From Ferrimonas sediminicola (lineage in GTDB: Bacteria > Pseudomonadota > Gammaproteobacteria > Enterobacterales > Shewanellaceae): DNA of 64,000 bases. Shown here piece by piece: positions 8,226-15,918 of this stretch; within the stretch, counting starts at the first letter, position 1; each line of letters begins with the position of its first letter. The stretch spans positions 1 to 64,000 of the forward strand of contig NZ_SWCI01000001.1 in NCBI RefSeq assembly GCF_005116715.1. Direction: 5' to 3'. Under the pieces are notes generated by a model that saw only the letters and a list, made by a program, of their open reading frames with translations, was not told where the DNA came from and made no database searches. A program made the position numbers and the translations under genes.

Positions 8226-8867
8226 TTAGTCTGATGATGAGCTGATCAACGCCACCATTTGTTGCCCCTGTGTTGTCAGAAAATAGATCTTGTTCGCATT
8301 TTGCTCGACCAGACCACTCTGACGAAGCTGTCTCAGGTGGAAGTTGAACTGGGTGTGGTTCTCCACACCGGCCAGACGGCACAGATCCATGAAGCGCAGC
8401 TTCTTATGGCGTGACAACTGCTGCAATACCGCCCGGCGCATCGGGTTGGAAAGGGCGGAGAAGACCCGGTTGGCGTCCTCATCTTCCAGGGCCATGGAGG
8501 GCTGTTTCTGGGCCTGAACCCGCCTCAGGGTGGTGATCAGGGTGGTTAGGTTGAAGGGCTTGGTGACAAAGTCGTCGGCCCCCTTCTTCATGGCGTCGAC
8601 GGCAGTATCCACGGTGGCAAAGGCGGTGGTGATCACCACGCCGATACCGGGCTGCAGACGTTTCAGGGCGGCGATCGCCTCCACTCCGGTCATTCCCGGC
8701 ATCACCAGATCGAACAGGGCGATGTCGAACTTGCGCTGTTCCGCCAGGTCCAGCGCCTGCTCGGCACTGTGGCAGGCGCAGACAGTACAGCCCTCGGTCT
8801 GAAGCACCTCGGTAATGGTGTCGTTGAGGGCCAGGTCGTCTTCGGCGAGCAGTATGGTCAGGCTCAT
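8226..8867 (-). CDS. Response regulator with receiver and ArsR-type winged-helix output
   Basis: The first ~120 residues are a CheY-like receiver (acidic EDD near the start, phospho-Asp in ALFDLVMPG at about residue 54, Lys in VTKPF). The C-terminal ~80 residues (RVFSALSNPMRRAVLQQLSRHKKLRFMDL in outline, then NHTQFNFHLRQLRQSGLV) match an ArsR-type winged helix rather than OmpR, NarL or Fis outputs. The pairing is uncommon. Its start codon overlaps the stop of the upstream kinase gene (ATGA), and the octahaem cytochrome gene begins 156 bp downstream on the same strand, making that gene the likely target. Confidence 0.8.
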   Translation of the reverse strand: MSLTILLAEDDLALNDTITEVLQTEGCTVCACHSAEQALDLAEQRKFDIALFDLVMPGMTGVEAIAALKRLQPGIGVVITTAFATVDTAVDAMKKGADDFVTKPFNLTTLITTLRRVQAQKQPSMALEDEDANRVFSALSNPMRRAVLQQLSRHKKLRFMDLCRLAGVENHTQFNFHLRQLRQSGLVEQNANKIYFLTTQGQQMVALISSSSD

Positions 8868-10246
8868 GCACGGCTCCTGGGCATTGAAAAGGAGGCAACC
8901 AGTCCGTTGTCGCCATTGGCGAGGAGCAGCTCACCCTGGTGTTGCTGAATGATCTGCTGACAGATCGCCAGCCCGAGGCCGGTTCCCTGGCCCTGGGGTT
9001 TGGTGGTGAAGAAGGGGCTCATCGCCTGGCTCAACTGCTCAGAGGCCATACCCTTGCCCCAGTCCTCGACGCTGACCACCACCCGGTTCCGGAACTCTTT
9101 GACTGACAGCTTGAGCCGGCGGTGGTCACCACTGGCATCGATGGCGTTGTTGACCAGGTTGATGATTACCTCCTCCAGCTTGATCGGGTCCCCCTCAACC
9201 TGCAACTCCTCCTGCAGGTCCAGCTCCACATCAAAACTCTTCAGCCTATGCTGCATCAGCCGCAGGGCGGAGTCCACCACGCAGCCGATTCTAACCAGGC
9301 GATGTTCGCTGCTGTTTCTGGCGAAGTGCAGCACCTCCTGGCTGATGTGGCTGGCCCTTTCCAGACCATGACGAATCCGCTCCAACTGGCGCCTGGCCTC
9401 GGTAGAGTCTCCTAGCTGCCTTTCCAGCAGGTCACAACTCAGGGTGGCGTAGCTCAGCGGGGTCTTGATCTCATGGGCGATGCCGGAAGCCAGCTCCCCC
9501 ATGGCTCGCAGCTTCTCTCCCCGCATGATGCGCCGTTGCTGCTCCTCAATCTGTTCCTGATACTCCAGGTCGAACAGCTTCAGGGCTTTTAACAGGCTGA
9601 CCAGCAGGCCGAAGGCGCACAGCATCCGTACCATGGGAACCCAGATTCCCCAGGAGGAGGAGAGCAGCCCGGCGGCAACGGCATAGCCAATCAGTGTGAT
9701 CCCGGCCCAGGCAAACGGGTGTGCCCCCTGGTGATGCAGGGCAGACAGTTCGCGAGCGTAGTAGATCATGGCGCCGCCCGCCAGGGAGCCTCCGGCCAGG
9801 CCGAAGATCCAGCGGGTCAGTTGTACCGACAGCAGCAGTGATTCCTCGACCGGAAAGATGGCCAGGTGCACCAGGGTAGCCAGCAGGTAGATCAGCAGCA
9901 GGCCCGGTACCAGGTAGCCGAGCCAGCGCCGGTGGGGAGCGGTAAGGATGTCCAGCATCTTCCAGGCAAACCAGACCAGCGCCAGGAAGGAGATCAACAG
10001 CTTGGCAATGCGCATCATCTTGATCCACACCCACCAGTCATGGCTCAAGGTGCTGCTCCACAGCTTGAGATAGAGCTCAGACCATTCGTGGAAGGCATGG
10101 GTGAAGCCGAACAGCGCCAGGGCGGGCAGGGCAGAGGCGATGGCTAACTTACTGAACTTGAGGTTGCGGAAGCTGATGACGCAGCCGATGGTGAAAAACA
10201 CCAGGCCGTAGAACAGATAGACATTGAACAGAATCAGCTCATTCAT
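8864..10246 (-). CDS. Membrane sensor histidine kinase with multi-helix N terminus
   Basis: About the first 215 residues contain six or seven hydrophobic helices without a clear periplasmic domain, suggesting sensing within or near the membrane, possibly of redox or quinone state (inference). A short coiled linker (LEYQEQIEEQQRRIM) leads to the H box ELASGIAHEIKTPLSY and a C-terminal ATPase with N box (IINLVNNAIDAS) and G boxes (DWGKGM, GTGLGLAICQQI). It is translationally coupled to the REC-ArsR regulator. Together they form the two-component system upstream of the octahaem cytochrome. Confidence 0.82.
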   Translation of the reverse strand: MNELILFNVYLFYGLVFFTIGCVISFRNLKFSKLAIASALPALALFGFTHAFHEWSELYLKLWSSTLSHDWWVWIKMMRIAKLLISFLALVWFAWKMLDILTAPHRRWLGYLVPGLLLIYLLATLVHLAIFPVEESLLLSVQLTRWIFGLAGGSLAGGAMIYYARELSALHHQGAHPFAWAGITLIGYAVAAGLLSSSWGIWVPMVRMLCAFGLLVSLLKALKLFDLEYQEQIEEQQRRIMRGEKLRAMGELASGIAHEIKTPLSYATLSCDLLERQLGDSTEARRQLERIRHGLERASHISQEVLHFARNSSEHRLVRIGCVVDSALRLMQHRLKSFDVELDLQEELQVEGDPIKLEEVIINLVNNAIDASGDHRRLKLSVKEFRNRVVVSVEDWGKGMASEQLSQAMSPFFTTKPQGQGTGLGLAICQQIIQQHQGELLLANGDNGLVASFSMPRSRA

Positions 10247-10326
10247 GGTGCAAGCCTAGCTTAATCAAGGGGGGGATGAGTGTGATCTTTCAGGTGTTTT
10301 TTCCGCCAAACCCAGAGGCTGTTCAC

Positions 10327-10356
10327 AAAAAAGCCTCCAGAGGTGGAGGCTTTTTC
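10327..10356. terminator. Bidirectional terminator
   Basis: GCCTCCA/TGGAGGC stem with a 4-nt loop, flanked by A residues on one side and T residues on the other. It terminates the dsbA-like gene on the minus strand. Confidence 0.75.
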
Positions 10357-10373
10357 CGTTGCTGGTGCCGACG

Positions 10374-11027
10374 CTACTTCTCGGTGGCCAGGTAGTTCAT
10401 CAGCTCGGTCAGTTCGCTCAGGGTGCGGATCTGGCTCATGTTGATCATGTACTTGTCGTTGACCACGAAGGTGGGCACGCTCTGGATACGAAACTTCTGC
10501 TGATCCATCATCCAGGCGGTGACCTTGCTCTTCACCGCATCGCTGGCGGCGATCTTGTCGTAGTCGGCGACGTCGACCCCGTTGTCGGTGAACACCTTCT
10601 TGATGTCGCTGCGGGTCTTGATCTGGTCTTCGGTCTCGGGGTCATGGGCTTCGCCGGGACCATGGTGGTGATCACCGCCGGCGAGGATGCCGAACAGCGG
10701 CTTCTTCACCTTGTCTTCGACGCCCATCTCCTGCATCACCGCCAGGGAGAGGATCACCTCGGTGCCGATCTCGGAGTTCATGAAATCGACGTGGGCCTGC
10801 TGGAAGTCGATGGACTTGTCCAAGCCGGGCTTGATCAGCGGCAGGTAACGCTTCTCCATGTTGTAGCAGTGGCCACAGTAGAGGGAGAAGAACTCCTTGA
10901 TCACTGGGGTCTCGGTCGCCGGCTTGTCGCTGACGACCATGTAGTGGGTACCTTCGACAAATTGGGCAGCCCAGGTCGCCAGGGGGGCGCACATCAGGGC
11001 CAGGGCCAGGGCAATTCGCTTGCTCAC
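10374..11027 (-). CDS. dsbA: DsbA-like thiol:disulfide oxidoreductase
   Basis: A 217-residue periplasmic protein with signal peptide (ALALALMCAPLATWA) and a thioredoxin-fold active site FSLYCGHCYN. CGHC differs from the E. coli DsbA CPHC but is seen in related family members. The cis-Pro loop is visible as SVPTFVVND. It would introduce disulfides into exported proteins and supports cytochrome and exported enzyme folding. I choose the GTG at 11027 because AAGGA lies about 8 nt upstream and the signal peptide starts there; the frame stays open further upstream but that stretch does not look like protein. A histidine-rich loop (GGDHHHGPGEAH) lies mid-protein. It is monocistronic, with a terminator downstream. 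Confidence 0.83.
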   Translation of the reverse strand: MSKRIALALALMCAPLATWAAQFVEGTHYMVVSDKPATETPVIKEFFSLYCGHCYNMEKRYLPLIKPGLDKSIDFQQAHVDFMNSEIGTEVILSLAVMQEMGVEDKVKKPLFGILAGGDHHHGPGEAHDPETEDQIKTRSDIKKVFTDNGVDVADYDKIAASDAVKSKVTAWMMDQQKFRIQSVPTFVVNDKYMINMSQIRTLSELTELMNYLATEK

Positions 11028-11467
11028 TCGGTTGTCCTTCTGGTCAGGTTGTGGATTCAGCTTGGAACGTCTGCTGATGGGTATGCTAAACCCTGGGGCT
11101 ACACCAAGGTCAATCCCCGTCGTCGCCAAAGGGTGAAGCGCTTCGCCTTTTGTAAACTCTTCAGGATTTTCGGGAACTTTCATCCGCTGGGGCAAGTGAC
11201 CGGTGGAGACCGGGCGGAGGATCGCCGTCGGCCGCGGCGGCTGGGCGCCGGGACCGACACCGGTCCTGCGGTCGAGCCCGTGGACCTTCATCGTGGCCGG
11301 CATCATCCGCCTCTGCCTGCGGGTCGGAACCCTCTGGAACGGGCACACAAGCGACCCTCTGGCCAGCCACTGAGCTCGGCATTCCCGAAGGATAAACCCG
11401 CCGCAGCTTAGCCAGAGATGACCCGGAGGGTAACCGGCCGGAACTCCCTTGGCACCGGCGGAGGGGA
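11028..11467. other. GC-rich gene-free stretch between dsbA and ubiK
   Basis: No gene or known RNA recognised over about 440 bp. Open frames exist on the minus strand but have arginine- and proline-rich, low-information products typical of GC-rich noncoding DNA. Small inverted repeats are present (for example GGACCG/CGGTCC near 11254). It should hold the dsbA promoter. Confidence 0.4.
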
Positions 11468-11728
11468 TCACTCCTCAGCGGCGGATTCCTGCTTGGCTTC
11501 CAGCTCGGCCAGGCGGGCCTCCAGCTGCTCCACCATCTGGCGGGTCTTGGCCAGCACCGCGCTCTGGCGGTCGAACTCTTCGCGGCTGACCATGTCCAGT
11601 TTCGACAGCTGGCTCTGCAGGATGGTTTTGGCCTTGGACTCGAAATCTTCGGCGGCGGCCTTGAGTCCCGGGGGCAGGGCATCGTTCATCTGCTTGGCGA
11701 TCTGTTCCAGTTTGTCCGTGTTAATCAT
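11468..11728 (-). CDS. ubiK: Ubiquinone biosynthesis accessory factor UbiK (YqiC/BMFP)
   Basis: An 86-residue protein starting MINTDKLEQIAKQMNDALPPG, the characteristic start of the UbiK/BMFP family. The second half is a coiled coil (REEFDRQSAVLAKTRQMVEQLEARLAELEAK in outline). UbiK trimerises and helps the UbiJ-bound Ubi enzyme complex hydroxylate ubiquinone precursors under air. GGAG lies 8 nt upstream of the ATG. It is divergent from rep with about 126 bp between. Confidence 0.88.
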   Translation of the reverse strand: MINTDKLEQIAKQMNDALPPGLKAAAEDFESKAKTILQSQLSKLDMVSREEFDRQSAVLAKTRQMVEQLEARLAELEAKQESAAEE

Positions 11729-11854
11729 GGTATCTACTCCGTAATGCTTGGATTTATGGTAACAAAGAAATCGCCAACAGGGGGAGTCTGATGACCTGCG
11801 CACCGGGGCGCCATTTCCGGTAGAATAGCGCCCCTAACGGAAACGGGAGCAACG

Positions 11855-13873
11855 ATGAGACTGAATCCTGGTCAGCAGGCGGCCGTAGAGTACGTGTCTG
11901 GCCCCTGCTTGGTACTGGCCGGCGCCGGCAGCGGCAAGACCCGGGTAATCACCAACAAGATCGCCTACCTGGTGCAGCAGTGCGGCTACCAGGCGCGCCA
12001 TATTGCGGCGGTGACCTTCACCAACAAGGCATCCCGGGAGATGCGCGAGCGGGTGGCCCAGACCCTGGGCAAGAAGGAGGCCCGGGGCCTGTGGGTGTCC
12101 ACCTTTCACACCCTGGGGCTGGAGATCGTCCGTCGGGAACACAAGTCTCTGGGGCTCAAGCCCAATTTCACCCTGTTCGACGACCAGGACAGCCTGGCCC
12201 TGCTCAAGGAGCTTACCGACGATGAGCTGCAGGGGGACAAGGACCAGCTCAACGGGCTGATCAGCGCCATCAGCAACTGGAAGAATGACCTGGTGCTGCC
12301 GGACAAGGCGCTGCAGCTGGCCCGTGACCCCCAGTCCATCCTGTTTGCCCAGCTCTACGGCCGCTACCGGGAGCACCTGACCGCCTACAACGCCCTGGAT
12401 TTCGATGATCTGATCATGATCCCCACCCTGCTGCTGGCCAGCAGCGAGGAGGTGCGTGAGCGCTGGCAGAACCGCATCCGCTACCTGCTGGTGGACGAGT
12501 ACCAGGACACCAACACCAGCCAGTACCAGCTGGTGAAGCTGCTGGTGGGCGAGCGGGCCCGCTTCACTGTGGTGGGAGACGACGACCAGTCCATCTACTC
12601 CTGGCGGGGCGCCAAGCCGCAGAACCTGGTGCTGCTGGGGCAGGACTTCCCCAGGCTGAGGCTGATCAAGCTGGAGCAGAACTACCGTTCCAGTCAGCGG
12701 ATCCTCAAAGCGGCCAACATCCTGATCGCCAATAACCCCCATGTCTACGACAAGCGGTTGTTCTCCGAGCTGGGTTATGGCGATCCCTTGCGGGTGCTCA
12801 GCGCCAACAACGAGGACCACGAGGCGGAGCGGGTGGTGGCCGAGTTGATCCGTCACCGCTTCGTCAACCGCACCGGCTACAAGGAGTACGCCATCCTCTA
12901 TCGGGGCAACCACCAGGCGCGGTTGTTCGAGAAGGCGCTGATGACCAACCGCATCCCCTACAAGCTGTCCGGTGGCACCTCCTTCTTCTCCCGGTCGGAG
13001 ATCAAGGACATCATGGCCTACCTGCGGCTGCTGGTGAACGGCGACGACGACAACGCCTTCCTGCGCATCTGCAACGTGCCCAAGCGCGGCATGGGTCCCG
13101 CCACCCTGGAGCGGCTGGGCCGGCTGGCCAACCAGCGACAGCTGAGCCTGTTCGCCGCCGCCTTCGAGCCGGACCTGGAGCAGCACCTGCCCAGGGCCGC
13201 CGCCGAGTCGGTGATGGTGTTCACCCGCTGGGTGGTGGAGCTGGCGGACCGGGCGATGCGCGGCGATACCCTGGCGGCGCTGAAGGACCTGGTGCGGGAG
13301 ATCAACTACGAGGATTTCCTCTACGACACCTCCCCCAGCCCCAAGGCGGCGGAGATGCGGATGAAGAACGTCTCCGAGCTCTACCGCTGGATCACCGACA
13401 TGCTGGAGGGGGACGATCTGGAGGAGCCGATGACCCTGCCCCAGGTAGTGACCAAGCTGACCCTGAGGGACATGATGGAGCGTAACTCCGAAGAGGAGGA
13501 GGCGGACCAGGTGCAGCTGATGACCCTGCACGCCTCCAAGGGCCTGGAGTTCCACTATGTGTTCATGGTGGGGATGGAGGAGGGGCTGCTGCCCCACCAG
13601 AGCAGCCTGGATGAGAATAACGTCGAGGAGGAGCGACGCCTGGCCTATGTGGGGATCACCCGGGCGCAGAAGGAGTTGATCTTCACCCTGTGTCGCGAAC
13701 GCCGTCAGTTCGGTGAGCAGATCCGATGCGAACCCAGCCGCTTCCTGGCGGAGTTGCCCCAGGATGACCTGGACTGGGACAGGGGCCACAAGCGTCAGAC
13801 CGAGGCCCAGCGCCAGCAGACCGGCAAGGCCAACATCGCCGCCCTGCGGGCGATGCTGAAGAACAAACAGTGA
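11855..13873 (+). CDS. rep: ATP-dependent DNA helicase Rep
   Basis: A 672-residue superfamily 1A helicase. All motifs are visible in order: Walker A GAGSGKTR at residues 23-30, TFTNKAS (Ia), DEYQDTN (II), [13 protein letters not shown] (III), LEQNYRSSQ (IV), [10 protein letters not shown] (V) and AYVGITRA (VI). Length and the [15 protein letters not shown] region fit Rep rather than UvrD (about 720 residues). Rep removes proteins ahead of the replication fork as a 3'-5' translocase. Its neighbours (ubiK divergent, tRNAs downstream) give no operon partner. Confidence 0.92.
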   Translation: MRLNPGQQAAVEYVSGPCLVLAGAGSGKTRVITNKIAYLVQQCGYQARHIAAVTFTNKASREMRERVAQTLGKKEARGLWVSTFHTLGLEIVRREHKSLGLKPNFTLFDDQDSLALLKELTDDELQGDKDQLNGLISAISNWKNDLVLPDKALQLARDPQSILFAQLYGRYREHLTAYNALDFDDLIMIPTLLLASSEEVRERWQNRIRYLLVDEYQDTNTSQYQLVKLLVGERARFTVVGDDDQSIYSWRGAKPQNLVLLGQDFPRLRLIKLEQNYRSSQRILKAANILIANNPHVYDKRLFSELGYGDPLRVLSANNEDHEAERVVAELIRHRFVNRTGYKEYAILYRGNHQARLFEKALMTNRIPYKLSGGTSFFSRSEIKDIMAYLRLLVNGDDDNAFLRICNVPKRGMGPATLERLGRLANQRQLSLFAAAFEPDLEQHLPRAAAESVMVFTRWVVELADRAMRGDTLAALKDLVREINYEDFLYDTSPSPKAAEMRMKNVSELYRWITDMLEGDDLEEPMTLPQVVTKLTLRDMMERNSEEEEADQVQLMTLHASKGLEFHYVFMVGMEEGLLPHQSSLDENNVEEERRLAYVGITRAQKELIFTLCRERRQFGEQIRCEPSRFLAELPQDDLDWDRGHKRQTEAQRQQTGKANIAALRAMLKNKQ

Positions 13874-13951
13874 CTATCTTCGGTGTCGGGTGACAAAAAC
13901 CGCCGCTTTAGCTATTTTTTGGTCGGTCGGGCGGCTTTTTTGGAAAAAACG

Positions 13952-13981
13952 TTGGACCTGTGTCGGTGTTCGCCGTAACAT
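13952..13981 (+). promoter_or_regulatory. Likely sigma-70 promoter of the tRNA-Arg gene
   Basis: TTGGAC (13952-13957) and TAACAT (13976-13981) with 18-bp spacing lie 17 bp before the tRNA. The region after the -10 is GC-rich, as in stringently controlled stable RNA promoters. Confidence 0.5.
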
Positions 13982-13998
13982 AGCCGCCGTCAAAGGAA

Positions 13999-14075
13999 GC
14001 GCCCATAGCTCAGCTGGATAGAGCGCACCCCTCCGGAGGGTGAGGCCGGGGGTTCGAATCCTCCTGGGCGCGCCA
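13999..14075 (+). tRNA. tRNA-Arg (CCG)
   Basis: A full cloverleaf: acceptor GCGCCCA/TGGGCGC, anticodon stem CACCC/GGGTG with loop CTCCGGA (anticodon CCG), T stem GGGGG/CCTCC with TTCGAAT loop, discriminator G and encoded CCA. Confidence 0.95.
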
Positions 14076-14115
14076 TCTTCCCCCCGGGGGATCTGGTTTG
14101 ACACAAAGACTCTGT

Positions 14116-14192
14116 GGTGGCTGTAGCTCAGTTGGTAGAGTCCCGGATTGTGATTCCGGTTGTCGTCGGTTCAAGCCCGATCAGCCACCCCA
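14116..14192 (+). tRNA. tRNA-His (GTG)
   Basis: Cloverleaf with the extra 5' G typical of tRNA-His, acceptor GGTGGCT/AGCCACC, anticodon stem CCGGA/TCCGG with loop TTGTGAT (anticodon GTG), T stem GTCGG/CCGAT, encoded CCA. The first D-stem pair is a G-T wobble. A terminator follows at 14205-14231. The 3' half is duplicated 385 bp downstream. Confidence 0.94.
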
Positions 14193-14261
14193 TCATTTAG
14201 ATTAAGCCCCTGATTTTCAGGGGCTTTTTCGTTTCTAGAATCTGTTTACACTCTGTCTGGT
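14155..14261 (+). repeat. att-like copy 1: 3' half of tRNA-His plus terminator
   Basis: This 107-bp stretch, from the tRNA anticodon arm through the terminator to TCTGTCTGGT, is repeated at 14540-14646 with six mismatches by my count. Duplicated tRNA 3' ends are the usual scar of tyrosine-recombinase integration. Confidence 0.7.
14205..14231 (+). terminator. Terminator of the tRNA operon
   Basis: AGCCCCTGA/TCAGGGGCT stem followed by a T-rich tail. Confidence 0.8.
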
Positions 14262-14292
14262 GGCGTTTATGGTGGCGTTTATGGTGGCGTTT
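14259..14292 (+). repeat. 12-bp tandem repeat GGTGGCGTTTAT, almost three copies
   Basis: Two full units and a 10-bp partial unit start immediately at the right edge of att-like copy 1. Further GGTGGC or GCCACC motifs occur at about 14344, 14489 and 14670. Such direct repeats beside an att core resemble recombinase arm-binding sites (inference). Confidence 0.6.
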
Positions 14293-14539
14293 AGGGCACC
14301 ACCACTGGCACCATTCGACATTTTCGATCTAATTTTTCCTATGGTGGCACATCCTGTCTTGAAGTCGATACAGTCTATACCCCTGATGAACGCAGGCAAT
14401 GGTATCGTGGGTTTAATCACGTTAGTTCGAAGAAATCGAAGGATTTGTGCTGAAATCGAAATGTTTGTGCTGAAATCGAGATAGTGTGCGCCACCAGAAT
14501 CCTTGGTAACCAATTGATTTGAAAGAATATAATGGTGTC

Positions 14540-14646
14540 TCCGGTTGTCGTGGGTTCAAGTCCCATCAGTCACCCCATCATTTAGATTAAGCCACTGATT
14601 TTCAGGGGCTTTTTCGTTTCTAGAATCTGTTCACACTCTGTCTGGT
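14540..14646 (+). repeat. att-like copy 2: duplicate tRNA 3' half
   Basis: The second copy of the 107-bp segment. Its T stem is GTGGG/CCCAT with two compensating changes relative to the intact tRNA-His, so it still folds as a tRNA arm and is closer to the E. coli tRNA-His sequence. It has no 5' half and is not a functional tRNA. It is followed by TGGGTCCCA-type direct repeats and GGGTGGCACC. Confidence 0.65.
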
Positions 14647-14710
14647 CCCACATTGGGTCCCATTTTGGGTGGCACCAAGAATGACGCTTAAGCTATCGAT
14701 ATATAGATTG

Positions 14711-14790
14711 ATGCTTTGCGTGGATTCAAGCCTCATCAGTCGTCTCACTGTTCCTGGAGGAATCGCTGTTTATCAGCGGCTTTTTCTGTT
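14711..14790 (+). repeat. Degenerate third att-like copy
   Basis: GCGTGGATTCAAGCCTCATC echoes the T arm of copies 1 and 2, and a short GCTGTTTATCAGCGGC hairpin with a T-rich tail echoes the terminator. It is more diverged than copy 2. No other gene is seen between the tRNAs and moaA. Confidence 0.4.
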
Positions 14791-14868
14791 TCTGCCCCTC
14801 AGGAATGGTCCCCCGGTTGCCTCGGTTCCTGCCCCCTGACGGAACCCGTCTCCGCCCGGAGGGCGGCA

Positions 14869-14896
14869 GAAAAAAGCCCCGCACTCGGGCGGGGCT
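14869..14896 (-). terminator. Terminator of the moa/mob/tup operon
   Basis: On the minus strand an AGCCCCGC/GCGGGGCT stem is followed by six T residues, 24 bp after the moaA stop. Confidence 0.85.
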
Positions 14897-14919
14897 TACT
14901 GTCTGCAATCCAGATCGGG

Positions 14920-15906
14920 CTAGCCCCCGGTCAGGCTCATAAAGCGCAGGATCTGGGTGCCCTCTTCGTGACCGAACAGGTGCTTCTCCGGTTTCACCTT
15001 CATGGCGGTGATGATCGCCTGCTTGACCGCTTCGACGCTGCCGTCGTTGTCCCGCAGCACCCGCTTCAGGTCCACCGAATTTTCGTTGCCCAGGCACAGC
15101 AGCAGCTCCCCCTTTACCGTTACCCGCACCCGGTTACACTCGTGGCAGAAGTTGTGGCTGTGGGGAGAGATAAAGCCGATGCGGATATCGCTGTCTGCCA
15201 TCCGGTAGTAGCGGGCGGGACCACCGGTCCGCTCCGAGGAGGGGGTCAGCGGATAGCTGGGTTCGATCAGGGCCCGAACCTCTTCTGAGGTGCACAGGGT
15301 CTGTTCGCGGCGATCGCTGTCGAACGCCCCCAGGGGCATCTCCTCGATGAAGCTGATGTCCACCCCCTTGTCCCGGGCGAAGTTCACCAGATCCAGCACC
15401 TCGTGGTCGTTCTTGCCCTTCATCACCACGGCGTTGAGCTTGATCCGCTCGAAGTCTGCGTCCAGGGCGGCGTCGATGCCGTCCAGCACCCGCTCCAGGT
15501 TGCCCTTGCGGGTTACCTGGGCAAAGCGTTCGGGATCCAGGGTGTCCAGGCTGATGTTGAGACGCTGCAGGCCGTTGCCGGACATCACGTGGGCAAACTT
15601 GGTCAGCCGCGAGCCGTTGGTGGTCATGGAGAGATCCTTCAGACCCGGCAGCTTGGCCAGCTTGCGCACCAGCACGCTGAGATCGGTCCGTACCAGGGGC
15701 TCACCGCCGGTGAGGCGAATGCGCTCCACTCCCAGTTCGGTGAACGCCTGGGCGATGACGCTCAGCTCCTCCAGGGTCAGCACGTCATCCCGTTTGAGGA
15801 AGGTGGGGTTCTCATCCATGCAGTAGACACAGCGGAAGTCACAGCGGTCGGTGACCGACAGCCGCAGGTAATCGATCTTACGGCCGAAGCCGTCCATCAG
15901 GCTCAT
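14920..15906 (-). CDS. moaA: GTP 3',8-cyclase MoaA
   Basis: A 328-residue radical SAM enzyme that, with MoaC, converts GTP to cyclic pyranopterin monophosphate, the first step of molybdenum and tungsten cofactor synthesis. The radical SAM cluster motif CDFRCVYC is at residues 22-29. The C-terminal second cluster is CHECNRVRVTVKGELLLC in outline, and the protein ends with the conserved double Gly (LTGG) tail. It is the last gene of the tupABC-mobA-mobB/moeA-moaA series, 12 bp after the fused gene. moaC, moaD and moaE are not in the window. Confidence 0.93.
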   Translation of the reverse strand: MSLMDGFGRKIDYLRLSVTDRCDFRCVYCMDENPTFLKRDDVLTLEELSVIAQAFTELGVERIRLTGGEPLVRTDLSVLVRKLAKLPGLKDLSMTTNGSRLTKFAHVMSGNGLQRLNISLDTLDPERFAQVTRKGNLERVLDGIDAALDADFERIKLNAVVMKGKNDHEVLDLVNFARDKGVDISFIEEMPLGAFDSDRREQTLCTSEEVRALIEPSYPLTPSSERTGGPARYYRMADSDIRIGFISPHSHNFCHECNRVRVTVKGELLLCLGNENSVDLKRVLRDNDGSVEAVKQAIITAMKVKPEKHLFGHEEGTQILRFMSLTGG

Positions 15907-15918
15907 GGGGTGCTCCCG

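Noticed and set aside
11028-11471. N-terminal extension of the dsbA-like gene or a separate gene
   Set aside because: The frame is open but Arg/Pro-rich, while the signal peptide and ribosome binding site define a start at 11027.
11834-13789. 651-codon minus-strand frame opposite rep
   Set aside because: It is the antisense of all seven helicase motifs; the product is His/Gln/Leu-rich with no domain.
14235-14513. 92-codon minus-strand frame between att copies
   Set aside because: Most of its C-terminal end is produced by the 12-bp tandem repeat and it has no recognisable domain; at best an integrase remnant.
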